This document shows positions 8,371-16,833 of a DNA stretch of 62,696 nucleotides, piece after piece. The translations under genes were made by a program, and so were the position numbers. The DNA comes from Phocaeicola coprocola DSM 17136 (GTDB taxonomy: Bacteria > Bacteroidota > Bacteroidia > Bacteroidales > Bacteroidaceae). Where the stretch lies: contig NZ_DS981497.1 in assembly GCF_000154845.1 (NCBI RefSeq), positions 1 through 62,696 on the forward strand. The letters are read 5' to 3'. Below the pieces are notes generated by a model. The model saw only the letters and a program-made list of their open reading frames with translations, was not told the DNA's origin and ran no database searches. Within the stretch, counting starts at the first letter, position 1. Each line of letters starts with the position of its first letter.

Positions 8371-9444
8371 TCATCTCGGCATTTGGTAACCTACCATGTA
8401 TTCTGCTCCACAGAAGCGGCACTGGTGGCGTGCCTCGTGCAAGCCTTCGCCCGAGCCGGTGGCCGGCTTTACCATATGATAATCTTCTGTGCGGTGCAGA
8501 GTGAGGTGGTGACATTCGGGACAAAGCTCGTAGCCTTCTTTGGTGAGAGGCATACGCAGCTTGAACCGTTCGCCACAGTCCGGACACTCGCAGACGAGGA
8601 TATAGGCTGTTTTCAGTTTGAGTTCGAGCCGCTCGCCGTCGGTGAGGAGCGGCAGATTCTCTTCTCCAACAGGCAGGGGCATGGAGTGTACTTTCCTTCC
8701 CATACAGTTGGGGCAGGGATAGTGGCGGCGCAGCAGTCTGATTTTCTGCAAACGATGGTAGTGTATTGCCGCCAGCACGGCGGGCCATACGGGGAAGAGC
8801 CATAGCATGGCCACTAATGTGCGTACCGTAAACGGACGACGGGTGGCGAGCAGTTCGAGGGCGGCTTCCGAAGTATCGGATTTGAGACATAGTTTGCGAC
8901 GCATTACTCCAAAGGTAGCAAGGTTTATCAATAAAAGTGTAATCCGTCCTGTCCGTGAATCGAAGATGGAAAGGTAAACGGGTATCGCAGTCTCTTCCAG
9001 CCACGATTTCTGTGGAAGGATAATTCCTTCCCGATGTTCCGGTGCCGTTGTAGAAGAATGAGATACACCTGCCATCAACAGAAACAGAAGTACGCCCGCT
9101 ATCCGGCGGTAAGAGCGTTGGGGGTTATCTTCCCGATAACGGCTCGTCTTGCTGCTGTTTACCTTCAGCAGCAGGAGCAGTAATGCCGAAAAGACCGCTA
9201 TGGCGATGAGGGCGAACAAGGCGAGCAGCACGAACCCTGCCGGGTCGTAGGTACAACCTATGCCCGTAACCGACATATCGCCGAGAAGGAGAAAGATGCC
9301 TGCCACTACCGACACTTGCAGGGCAAAGCAAGGCAGTACGATTGCATAGAGAAAAAACTCCGGCAGATGGGCGTTTTTTACGAAACGCCAACACCGTTTC
9401 CACAGACTTGAATGGGCGGATGGAATATCTGTATTCTGTTTCAT
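8371..9444 (-). CDS. Membrane protein fusion: partner C-half plus four-CxxC zinc-ribbon protein
   Basis: 357 aa. The N-terminal 120 residues have two membrane segments and end in LLLKVNSSKTSRYREDNPQRSYRRI; this matches the C-terminal half of the 222-aa membrane protein at 13040-13708 (LFKFNGSKLDAYILEDIERSYRRI). From about residue 165 it matches the zinc-ribbon proteins at 12390 and 16834: a membrane segment, RRPFTVRTLVAMLWLFPVWP, then CxxC pairs at 244/247, 287/290, 308/311 and 342/345. So two proteins that are separate, overlapping genes elsewhere in this window are one chain here. The pairs suggest two metal-binding ribbons in the cytosol. No TPM domain. Function unknown; physical partnership of the two families is the inference. 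Confidence 0.75.
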   Translation of the reverse strand: MKQNTDIPSAHSSLWKRCWRFVKNAHLPEFFLYAIVLPCFALQVSVVAGIFLLLGDMSVTGIGCTYDPAGFVLLALFALIAIAVFSALLLLLLKVNSSKTSRYREDNPQRSYRRIAGVLLFLLMAGVSHSSTTAPEHREGIILPQKSWLEETAIPVYLSIFDSRTGRITLLLINLATFGVMRRKLCLKSDTSEAALELLATRRPFTVRTLVAMLWLFPVWPAVLAAIHYHRLQKIRLLRRHYPCPNCMGRKVHSMPLPVGEENLPLLTDGERLELKLKTAYILVCECPDCGERFKLRMPLTKEGYELCPECHHLTLHRTEDYHMVKPATGSGEGLHEARHQCRFCGAEYMVGYQMPR

Positions 9445-9509
9445 GAGGTGATTTAGTTTTTGGTTTCACATCGGATGTTTCACGGAGAGCGGACCACCAA
9501 AGGGGCGGA

Positions 9510-11084
9510 CTACCGGGAGAAGAGTACTTCGGGTTTTCCGCCGCCCATCGGATAACGCACCTTGAGGAGCGGACGGTCGGCAGCGGTGTCGGGGAGGTAG
9601 ATGTACAGGGCGTCGGCTTCCGTGTAGGTCTTGTACCAGCGGTACATGAGGGGACTGTCGTCCGGCTCTACGGGTTTCGACAACTGCCGGATGTCTTCAT
9701 CGGTGAGGAAGGACAGAAATTCCCGCCGCTCTACGAGGGAGTCGATGTATTCCTCCACGTGCTTGTCCAATTCGTTGCTCAGGGAGTCGGCGGCGGCGTC
9801 GGTGTAGCGGTCCATCAGGGCTGTGGCGCAACGGTCTATTGTCTCCCAATCGGGCTTCATGTCTGCCTTGACATACAGGCTGCCGATTCCTGCGCCGCTC
9901 AGGAAAGCGACATACGACACGACATCATCGCCGTAGCGGTCGTGAAAGCAGGTCATTGCTTCCAGATAATCGCCCTTGAACTCTACAGCAGCTTCGTATC
10001 CCTTCTTCACCCATTCGCGGTACAGCTCCTTGTAGTTCTTTGAGTTGGCGTCCTTCAGTTCGTCCTCCAGCCGGCGCCCCACTAACTCGCCTGCCGTTTC
10101 GTGGAAGTGCCGCAGCTCTTCTTCCGTAGGCTGGTAGTGCGGGCGGGCGGCAAGCTCCAGCGCTTGAGGCGTGATGCCGAGCGAGTCGCAGTTCTCTTCC
10201 TTATACGTGATGCACCATTCTCCGAAGCCCATGTGCGGATTCCGGTACCATTGCAGCAGTCCTTTGCCGCCGAACGCATATCCCCCTCTCCAGCTCATCG
10301 GCTTTTGTCCCTTTATCGGGATGATTTCCAGCTTGCCTATCTGCTTGTTATACTTCATGTCGTATTCGAGTATCACATCGCCGGGCGCAGACTTGAACAG
10401 TTTGAACTTCACGCCATCGAACTCGTATTCCTTTCCTTCGGGCAGCAGCGGGATGCGGATGTACTTCCAGCGCAGGGGCGGAAGCAGTTCCGCTTCGATG
10501 CTTCCTTCGATGTCGGCAGAGCGCGATTTGTTGGTGCGGAACGACAGAGAGAACTTCTTTTCTAGCGGGGACATGTAGAGCATGGCAGAGCCGAGCAATT
10601 TCAGCGTATCTCCTTCCGTGTTCCGCAGGCGGGACAAGAGGTTGAACCGCATGTTTCCGAACATCTTGATGGAGGCAATCTTCTGCTCGTAGGGATTGTC
10701 GGAGGAGAGGTTGTCCGGGATTTCGTCTGCTTGGTTCCAGTTCTCATCCGGGTCATATACTCCGTCAAGCGCCAGCCTGCCGGAAACCGCATAAGTCTCG
10801 TCCTCCCCCAGCCGGGCATGGGTCATCCAGTCTTTCAGGGGAGCCGGGTCGAACTCGCCTCCGGTTTCCTCCCACGGCAGGGGTTCGGTTCTTTCTTTCG
10901 CCTCCTTGCCTTCCGGAATGCCGGGCTTTATGTCGGTGAAAGCTTGATACCATTTGTACAAATACTTCAAGTTGTCTTTCTGTTCTTTGGTAAGTTCCGT
11001 TACGTTGGAGTTCCGCCCCGTCTGGCAGCTTCCCAATGCGGACACGCTCAATAGTGCCATAATGATAAGTGTTTTCAGTTTCAT
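9510..11084 (-). CDS. Large lipoprotein, full-length member of the LTxEQK family
   Basis: 524 aa. Signal MKLKTLIIMALLSVSALGSC with lipobox at residue 20. Then NVTELTKEQKDNLKYLYKWY, GIPEGKEAKERTEPLPWEE and a beta-rich body containing LPPLRWKYIRIPLLPEGKEY and EFDGVKFKLFKS. The last 200 residues are helical and acidic, with RWYKTYTEADALYIYLPDTA near the end. The DNA is visibly richer in G+C than the genes on both sides, which hints at separate acquisition. Related N-termini are at 6196 (truncated), 14687 and 18740. The pattern DGVxFxLxxxxxGxxxxxxD recurs in 14687-15748 (LDGIPFELLSFKNGVIVIAFD). Function unknown. Confidence 0.72.
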   Translation of the reverse strand: MKLKTLIIMALLSVSALGSCQTGRNSNVTELTKEQKDNLKYLYKWYQAFTDIKPGIPEGKEAKERTEPLPWEETGGEFDPAPLKDWMTHARLGEDETYAVSGRLALDGVYDPDENWNQADEIPDNLSSDNPYEQKIASIKMFGNMRFNLLSRLRNTEGDTLKLLGSAMLYMSPLEKKFSLSFRTNKSRSADIEGSIEAELLPPLRWKYIRIPLLPEGKEYEFDGVKFKLFKSAPGDVILEYDMKYNKQIGKLEIIPIKGQKPMSWRGGYAFGGKGLLQWYRNPHMGFGEWCITYKEENCDSLGITPQALELAARPHYQPTEEELRHFHETAGELVGRRLEDELKDANSKNYKELYREWVKKGYEAAVEFKGDYLEAMTCFHDRYGDDVVSYVAFLSGAGIGSLYVKADMKPDWETIDRCATALMDRYTDAAADSLSNELDKHVEEYIDSLVERREFLSFLTDEDIRQLSKPVEPDDSPLMYRWYKTYTEADALYIYLPDTAADRPLLKVRYPMGGGKPEVLFSR

Positions 11085-11155
11085 CTATTTTGTTATGTTT
11101 TTGAGTAGTTTCTATTTTACTAATTTCCCATTTTTTAATTTTGGGAAGCTTTAAT

Positions 11156-12361
11156 TCATTTGATATATTTTACCTCATCCGTTTCACTGTCGCATAGGAA
11201 ACAGTCGGTCAATACCGTATTGTCCGGGATTACGATGTATTCTACGTTTTCCGGAGCGAAGAGTTTGAACACAAACTGTTTTTTCCAAAGACCGACTAAT
11301 ACTAAATCGTTTGGATTTTCATATTTTATTTCATTCTTCTGACAATACCATGATACTCTTGTGTAACAATGTATTATTCCGTGCTTCATTTTTGTCAGTC
11401 TTTGCTTAAATTCATCCGTACCGTATATATATCCCATATAAGCGTCTGTTACAAGGGATATACTGGGATATATCGGTTTTGGGAAACCTGCCGCCTTTCT
11501 GCGCAGGAAGTCTTTCTCGCGGTAGGGGTCGAACGCTTCGCCTTGCGGCAGCGGGCGATTCTTGTCCATATAGAGTACATAGAATGGCCACCAATCGGAA
11601 TCATATTCTGCAAGAACAGGTATGGCTGCTTTAGTTCGCGGATGTAAAAAACAAAACCTAAATGCAAGGTTCATAGTACCTTTTGAATATCCCGGAATGA
11701 CCTCCGAGAAAGGAACAGTACAACGAGGAAAGAACAGATGGCGTGGAAATGTTACAGTACCGTTCATCCTGTCCAGTACAAATCTACGCTTATGTGCAAA
11801 TACTTGGCTGACCAGCAGAATAAATGGAGCTAAAATAAATGCTCCACTGAATGGAGGCCAGTAAATTTCACTGTACGGGTTGTCTATTTCTTTGCAGAAC
11901 AAGAATAGCCCAGTGCATAAAATAGCTGCTCCGATACCTATCAGAAATCCGCGTATTTCAGAAGGTGTAGTGAAAATAAGAAATTGGTCATCTGCCCTTT
12001 CCACCTTGTAGAAATCGGCAATTTCAGTTGTCAATACGGCTGGGAACGGATATATGATATGTTTTACTTTTTCTCTTTTCCCACTCCATATTCTCATTGC
12101 TATTAATAAGAATATAGTTATAACTCCCAATAGTGCCAAAAAAATTGTTCCTGATATAAACACTATTAATAGTTTTCCCCATAAATATTCAAAAAACAGG
12201 AATTTCCGGGCAGGGTAATGTTTGATAAGATAATCTATTCCGGAAAGACATATTCCAGAAATTGGAAATGTGCATAATAGAACTAAGATTCCGGCTATAA
12301 TTCTGATTGTAGAGGGTCTGTTAATGTCTGTTTTTGGTTCCATATCTCTTTCCGTTTTCAT
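11156..12361 (-). CDS. Integral membrane protein of unknown function
   Basis: 401 aa from the ATG at 12361 (a start at 12400 would overlap the stop of the upstream gene and is less likely). Segments at about 15-40, 60-85, 145-165 and 175-195 are hydrophobic. The soluble part begins RRFVLDRMNGTVTFPRHLFF, a form resembling VFNRETKTVTISSKF in 2134-3084, and continues with a 200-residue domain ending in DNTVLTDCFLCDSETDEV. Its last 25 codons are duplicated at 6504-6581 and its 5' end at 3110-3148, so pieces of this gene are scattered over 9 kb. Function unknown. Confidence 0.7.
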   Translation of the reverse strand: MKTERDMEPKTDINRPSTIRIIAGILVLLCTFPISGICLSGIDYLIKHYPARKFLFFEYLWGKLLIVFISGTIFLALLGVITIFLLIAMRIWSGKREKVKHIIYPFPAVLTTEIADFYKVERADDQFLIFTTPSEIRGFLIGIGAAILCTGLFLFCKEIDNPYSEIYWPPFSGAFILAPFILLVSQVFAHKRRFVLDRMNGTVTFPRHLFFPRCTVPFSEVIPGYSKGTMNLAFRFCFLHPRTKAAIPVLAEYDSDWWPFYVLYMDKNRPLPQGEAFDPYREKDFLRRKAAGFPKPIYPSISLVTDAYMGYIYGTDEFKQRLTKMKHGIIHCYTRVSWYCQKNEIKYENPNDLVLVGLWKKQFVFKLFAPENVEYIVIPDNTVLTDCFLCDSETDEVKYIK

Positions 12362-12378
12362 TCTACATCTACATTTAT
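12340..12378. repeat. 39-bp direct repeat, copy 2 (other copy 3110-3148)
   Basis: The original context of the repeat: it spans the start codon region of the 11156-12361 gene. See 3110-3148 for the recombined copy. Confidence 0.85.
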
Positions 12379-12389
12379 GTACAAATTGT

Positions 12390-13043
12390 TCAAAAATCAA
12401 AAGAGTTGTGGCGGTAAGATGTATGTGTACGGTGAATCTTATGCCCTACGATGTATTTAGCACCGCAGTATTTACATTCATGACGCGCTTCCTTCAGTCC
12501 TTCGGAGAATTCAGTAGGAGATTTCACCACAGTGTATGCTTCTTTCCGGTGTAAGGTGATACCTTGGCAATCCGGACAATATTCATAGAGACCTGTTGCA
12601 AGAGGGATGCGCACTTTCACCTTTTCTCCGCAGTCGGTGCAGGTGTACACATGGATGCAGACGGTTTGCAGATTGAGTTCCATTCGTTCCTGTGGGGTGA
12701 AGAGCCGGGCATCTTTCTTTATCTCCTGTGCCGACATCTCGCGCAGGGTCTCTTTTCCGCATTTCGGGCAAGTGCGGCTCTGGCTGAGTATCTGTTTGCG
12801 TAATCTCAGTCTGTACCATAGCATCACAGCTGCAATGGCAGGCCATACGGGAACCAGCCACAGCAGACCGATGAGGGTGCGCCAGGCAAATGCCTGCTCC
12901 GTGAGTTGCTGTTCCAAAGCAGTGGATGCCGTTTTGCCTTTGGGTTGCAGGTAATTTTTCAGTCCTTTCCATGTCAGCCAGTTGAGGAGAAGAAGGGAAA
13001 GAAGGGAAAGGCTTCCCAATATAAGCAAAGGTAGTGTGGTCAT
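12390..13043 (-). CDS. Membrane-anchored four-CxxC zinc-ribbon protein (no TPM domain)
   Basis: 217 aa. Two membrane segments (about 5-25 and 57-77, with LIGLLWLVPVWPAIAAV) are followed by CPKC, CTDC, CPDC and CKYC pairs in the same spacing as in 8371-9444 and 16834-18084. The C-terminus is a basic/His tail, not the Gly-rich tail of the TPM version. It lacks the TPM domain and its signal peptide, so it looks like the membrane plus ribbon module alone. It overlaps the upstream gene 13040-13708 by 4 bp (ATGA), the sign of translational coupling. Confidence 0.75.
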   Translation of the reverse strand: MTTLPLLILGSLSLLSLLLLNWLTWKGLKNYLQPKGKTASTALEQQLTEQAFAWRTLIGLLWLVPVWPAIAAVMLWYRLRLRKQILSQSRTCPKCGKETLREMSAQEIKKDARLFTPQERMELNLQTVCIHVYTCTDCGEKVKVRIPLATGLYEYCPDCQGITLHRKEAYTVVKSPTEFSEGLKEARHECKYCGAKYIVGHKIHRTHTSYRHNSFDF

Positions 13044-13708
13044 TGTTTGCCTCCTTTCTCGTTGGTTTCTTCGATGCGTCTGTAAGAACGCTCTATGTCT
13101 TCTAAAATGTATGCGTCCAGCTTACTGCCGTTGAACTTGAACAGGAAGGCCAGAAGTCCCATATATCCGAAGGTGAACAGGGCAGCACTCAGTACCAGCA
13201 TCGCCACGTCGCTGAACGCTGCTTCGGAAAACAACCAAGTGAAAAGTGTCATCCCTGAAAGGCTGATGCACAGGGTGGATGCAGCCAGCAGGGCGAGTGT
13301 AAGGAATGGGATGAGCATCATTCCTATGAGGCTCCGCCACATTTCTTTGCAGAACTTGGGGTGATGACCGGTGAGGGCAAACCCGAAGAGGGAGCAGCCT
13401 GCAGCGGTGAACAGCACAACGAACAGTCCGAAAAATGCCCATGCCACCCACTCCTGCCAGGATCCTGCGGCAAGCATTCCGCCGAGGTCTGTCCAACGGT
13501 TGTTTTCATCACATACGATTTGCCATAAGTAATACAGCACAGAGATGAAGCCTGCTGTGGAGAGGATGACGAGAACGGACGGCAGGCAGCCTGTCGGCTT
13601 TTTGCGGTACTGGCGTATCCGCAACAGTATCAGCATGGAGAACAGCAGCTGGACAGCTATAAGGATATAGAGCCCCGAACCGGTCATTGTTTGTTGTTCC
13701 ATAGGCAT
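13040..13708 (-). CDS. Polytopic membrane protein, partner of the zinc-ribbon protein
   Basis: 222 aa with five or so membrane segments. Distinctive are GYALTGxHPKFCK-like residues (here FALTGHHPKFCKEMWRSLIG at about 114-133) and the C-terminal FKFNGSKLDAYILEDIERSY. The same features are in 18081-18743 (AVTGRHPKFCKLIWKTL; MNSEKLKKYDEKDSRRSF). In both loci it precedes a zinc-ribbon gene with a 4-bp overlap, and in 8371-9444 its C-half is fused to one. The two products therefore very probably form a complex in the inner membrane. Activity unknown. A TATATTTG box at 13745-13752 lies upstream. Confidence 0.75.
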   Translation of the reverse strand: MPMEQQTMTGSGLYILIAVQLLFSMLILLRIRQYRKKPTGCLPSVLVILSTAGFISVLYYLWQIVCDENNRWTDLGGMLAAGSWQEWVAWAFFGLFVVLFTAAGCSLFGFALTGHHPKFCKEMWRSLIGMMLIPFLTLALLAASTLCISLSGMTLFTWLFSEAAFSDVAMLVLSAALFTFGYMGLLAFLFKFNGSKLDAYILEDIERSYRRIEETNEKGGKQ

Positions 13709-13744
13709 GTGTTTTTAATGGCTTGTTGCCGATTGGTGATGTGG

Positions 13745-13752
13745 CAAATATA
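13745..13752 (-). promoter_or_regulatory. Putative -7 promoter box (TATATTTG)
   Basis: Exact TAnnTTTG on the minus strand, 37 bp upstream of the ATG at 13708; fits transcription of the 13708-12390 gene pair. No clear -33 TTG. Confidence 0.4.
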
Positions 13753-13903
13753 GAGAATGATTCTTTAGTATGCTTATAGATGGATTTATTTTCACCGGAA
13801 TGTGTTGTAGAATATGTTTGAACTTGCTTTCTCGCGGTGTTCTCGTATCCCACATTTTTGTCATTTTCATGTGATTTAAAATTAGCTTATTATAGCCTGT
13901 TTC

Positions 13904-14602
13904 TTATTTCTTGAACATTTTTCTCTCCAATTTTTGCAACTCCATTGTTGCCTCAATGTAAGGGCCATCTACTTTGATGAGTAAATCTTCAAATTCTTTT
14001 TTTGCCCGGAAGAGCTTTACGACATCCTCGCCTTCCATGAACAGTCCGATATATTCGTCATCTGGTTTCCAAAGATACACGGGTATGTCCTTGCCCTTTG
14101 ATACCATCGAGTTTATCAGAATCTTTTTAAGTTCGTCTTTACCTGTTTCTGCTTTCTGCAGGGCAGGTTTACCATATTTCTGCCTGGCAGTTTCTACCAG
14201 TTTTTCGAAGCCTGTTTTATTCATCTTCGTTTCGCAGGCCATCGATATTAATTTGCTTTGTGCATTGGTTATCAAATTCAGTTTTCCAAAATCGGTATCA
14301 CAAAAAGTTGTTTTCTTGGTAGCAAGACTGTCCATACTTATATAATATACTAAAATCGGATATTTCTCAGTCCGCGAAACATACATGTCTTTTGTGTATT
14401 TCACATAGCGATAGTTTACTTCTTTGCGGGTCTCTTTGGGATTATCGAAATCAATATATGGAGAGCAAAAACGTTCCACATCGATGTCATAGTCCGGGTT
14501 ATCCATGTTGATAATCTGTTTGTCTGATTGTGCATGGGCTGTTGCGCCGAATAAGCATAAAAATGCTGTCAATCCAATGATGATAAGTGTTTTAATTTTC
14601 AT
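13904..14602 (-). CDS. Exported protein of unknown function
   Basis: 232 aa from MKIKTLIIIG at 14602. Cleavable Sec signal ending AHAQS at about residue 25. The mature part has YDIDVERFCSPYIDFDNPKE, three further cysteines (CDTDF, MACETKM) and a helical, Lys-rich C-terminus (LEDLLIKVDGPYIEATMELQ-like). No paralogue in the window apart from the shared style of signal peptide. Function unknown. Confidence 0.65.
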   Translation of the reverse strand: MKIKTLIIIGLTAFLCLFGATAHAQSDKQIINMDNPDYDIDVERFCSPYIDFDNPKETRKEVNYRYVKYTKDMYVSRTEKYPILVYYISMDSLATKKTTFCDTDFGKLNLITNAQSKLISMACETKMNKTGFEKLVETARQKYGKPALQKAETGKDELKKILINSMVSKGKDIPVYLWKPDDEYIGLFMEGEDVVKLFRAKKEFEDLLIKVDGPYIEATMELQKLERKMFKK

Positions 14603-14686
14603 ATTCCTTGTATTTTCCACTGCTGCAAATTACTGGGTCGCAATTCTTAATAGGAAATGCTCTCCGGTAATTTATATTTTTTGTAG

Positions 14687-15748
14687 TTACTTTACTTTTA
14701 AAACTTTTTCCAATAAAATCGTTTCACAATATTTCGGGTCAATATAAAAATATACTTCATCTATCGAAGCATAGGAAACAAATGCGCATACAGCCCTATG
14801 TTCTGAATCCTCATTATCTATATGCTTCATCCAGTCTTGGAAAGAATAATCGGGATTATTGATGATGTTGTTATATATTGTATAAGAAGTAATGGATCTC
14901 TCGGCCCTGTTGTTTTTCCACCACACACCGCCTTTCATTCCGATGTATTTCCATTTATCACGTACTTTGTCATAATGCTTGTAATCAAACGCAATGACTA
15001 TGACTCCGTTTTTGAAAGACAGCAGTTCAAAAGGTATTCCGTCAAGAGTAAATTCCTTGTTTATGTCTGCATCGGTGATTTTGACCTTTTTCCATTCTGT
15101 TTGAAGGATACAGACCGATAAATCCCCTTTCACTTGCGATAATGGTTGTTCTGTGCGCAATGTATAGGTTTCATCAGTACCTTTTTGGCGTCCTTGGTCA
15201 TCTCTTATCGGTTTACGGTCATAGTGGAGGCTGTTTCCCAATAACATGGGCTTGTTTTCGTTGTCGGTCATTCGTGAGATGAATCTGATTTTTACACCAT
15301 CGTTTCGCTCTGCCTGGATACCAATAGCAGGGTCAAAACCATTGTTTTTAGGCCATTCCTCATATTTATATGAACCGCTTTGGTAGCCTGTAAAGTCGTT
15401 TTGGTTTGTCCATGCCGAAGGGAAGTCATAATGCAGGTTTACTTTGATTTCATGGTTGTCATCTTCATTGGAGGAAGTTGACAGTGAAACAGTGCTTAAA
15501 ATTTTGTCATATACATCCAAAGGAACGGAAACTTGTTCTTCCCATGGCTTTTTTTTATCCACCGCTTTAAGATTTTCGGAATTATTATATTGGGGATTTA
15601 TGATCGGATTTTTAAATGTGGATTGTTCCCAATTGAAATATTCCTTCAACTCTTGAATCTCTTCTTTTGTCAATTTTTCGTCTTGTGCAGATAAATTTGA
15701 ACCTGTTGTACTTAATAGTCCCATAATGATAAGTGTTTTAATTTTCAT
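14687..15748 (-). CDS. Exported protein, LTxEQK family
   Basis: 353 aa. Signal MKIKTLIIMGLLSTTGSNLS with AQDEK following. Then KLTKEEIQELKEYFNWEQST, and KKPWEEQVSVPLD, the same order (Leu-Thr-Lys-Glu helix, Trp/Tyr pair, Pro-Trp-Glu) as in 9510-11084 and 18740-20326. The body is beta-rich with KKVKITDADINKEFTLDGIP and IPFELLSFKNG. Ends with a short conserved segment VSYASIDEVYFYIDP. Function unknown; periplasmic or surface location is likely. Confidence 0.68.
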   Translation of the reverse strand: MKIKTLIIMGLLSTTGSNLSAQDEKLTKEEIQELKEYFNWEQSTFKNPIINPQYNNSENLKAVDKKKPWEEQVSVPLDVYDKILSTVSLSTSSNEDDNHEIKVNLHYDFPSAWTNQNDFTGYQSGSYKYEEWPKNNGFDPAIGIQAERNDGVKIRFISRMTDNENKPMLLGNSLHYDRKPIRDDQGRQKGTDETYTLRTEQPLSQVKGDLSVCILQTEWKKVKITDADINKEFTLDGIPFELLSFKNGVIVIAFDYKHYDKVRDKWKYIGMKGGVWWKNNRAERSITSYTIYNNIINNPDYSFQDWMKHIDNEDSEHRAVCAFVSYASIDEVYFYIDPKYCETILLEKVLKVK

Positions 15749-15772
15749 ATTCGTTCATTTTATAATAAATGG

Positions 15773-16642
15773 TCAGCTCCTGTCTCTCCGGATATTAACC
15801 GGTGTATCACCGAGATTCCGCTTGCAGAAATCAGACAGGTAAGACTGGTTCGCAAACCCGCATTGTTCGGCAATCTCCGATAAGGGAAGGTGTGTAGTCC
15901 TCAACAGTTTCAGCACCTGCTCGGCACGTTTTTGCCGAAGCCACTGGGCTACAGGACAGTTAAACAATCTCAGGAATGTCCGACGGAAGGTAACGGTACT
16001 GTTTGCTCCGCATAGTTCCGCCAGTTCTTCTGCTGTCTTCGCTTCAGTATGGCATTCCATCACTTTCTGAATGAAAGAATGGTCGGTATGGATACCGAGC
16101 AGTTCTTCCGCTTGCAAAACGACTTTACGGTTGATATGTTCGTAGGAGGCATCGAGCAGTTTGAATGATACCTCAATGCCTTCTGCCGGCTCGGAAGTGG
16201 AAGGCATTCCGCATTGTATTCTCGCTTCGCGGAAGTAGTAGAGCATTCTGTGGTAGATGGCTTCCAGATGTTCTTCACGATGCCTTTGCAGCAACCGGCA
16301 TAAGGTCAGTAACTCTTCTACGCAGCAATAATGCGTGTACCATATTTGCAAACGCATGACATAACGGGTGGATTCTGCTTCACCGGCAGTCATGAACAGC
16401 TCCAGCCATCTCTCAAAGTCCGGCTGTTCATGGCTAATTGCTTCGGGAAGCCCGTTCATCCATCCGGCAATCATATTCATGAATTCCATGTCCGATGCAA
16501 AGGGACGCAGTTGCCGCTCTCTTCTCTCCTCCGGCATATCCTTGGATATGGTCACACAAAGCATACGCAGACGTGCTTCCCGGAAATCGTCCGGTTGCAG
16601 GCATGAAAGGAGATGACCGTTTATTGAAAAGTCTTTGTCCAT
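15773..16642 (-). CDS. AraC-type transcriptional regulator
   Basis: 289 aa. The C-terminal 100 residues form a double helix-turn-helix: TAEELAELCGANSTVTFRRT followed by FLRLFNCPVAQWLRQKRAEQ and then LPLSEIAEQCGFANQSYLSD with FCKRNLGDTP, the AraC/XylS signature. The first 180 residues are helical and of no recognised type, so the inducer is unknown. It is the only regulator in the accessory block, lies between members of the exported families on the same strand and may control the whole block. Confidence 0.85.
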   Translation of the reverse strand: MDKDFSINGHLLSCLQPDDFREARLRMLCVTISKDMPEERRERQLRPFASDMEFMNMIAGWMNGLPEAISHEQPDFERWLELFMTAGEAESTRYVMRLQIWYTHYCCVEELLTLCRLLQRHREEHLEAIYHRMLYYFREARIQCGMPSTSEPAEGIEVSFKLLDASYEHINRKVVLQAEELLGIHTDHSFIQKVMECHTEAKTAEELAELCGANSTVTFRRTFLRLFNCPVAQWLRQKRAEQVLKLLRTTHLPLSEIAEQCGFANQSYLSDFCKRNLGDTPVNIRRDRS

Positions 16643-16654
16643 AGCAGAGAAAAT

Positions 16655-16798
16655 TTATCGGTTTTCAAACCTGAGGGCCACCGTCATGCGGAATGCCACA
16701 TTTTCCAAATCGTATGTTTCCTCACCCCAGTATTGAGGCTGTGCGGCACTGATGTCGCAAAAGAAACTCAAGATTCCCATGATAAAAATAGTTTTCAT
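16655..16798 (-). CDS. Very short exported protein or signal-peptide remnant
   Basis: 47 aa from ATG at 16798 (50 aa from 16807). MKTIFIMGILSFFCDISAAQ is a Sec signal; only PQYWGEETYDLENVAF and a short tail follow. It lies 12 bp upstream of the AraC gene, suggesting cotranscription. It may be a small secreted peptide, or a remnant like those at 6609 and 7390. Confidence 0.4.
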   Translation of the reverse strand: MKTIFIMGILSFFCDISAAQPQYWGEETYDLENVAFRMTVALRFENR

Positions 16799-16833
16799 GA
16801 TTTGCATGTTTTTGTTAATATTGATATACTGTA

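Noticed and set aside
8321..9004. Upstream extension of the 7484 lipoprotein to give a 506-aa protein
   Set aside because: The extension runs through the coding region of 8371-9444 in another frame, lacks a signal peptide and is absent from the two paralogues; the MNKHPF start at 8320 matches them.
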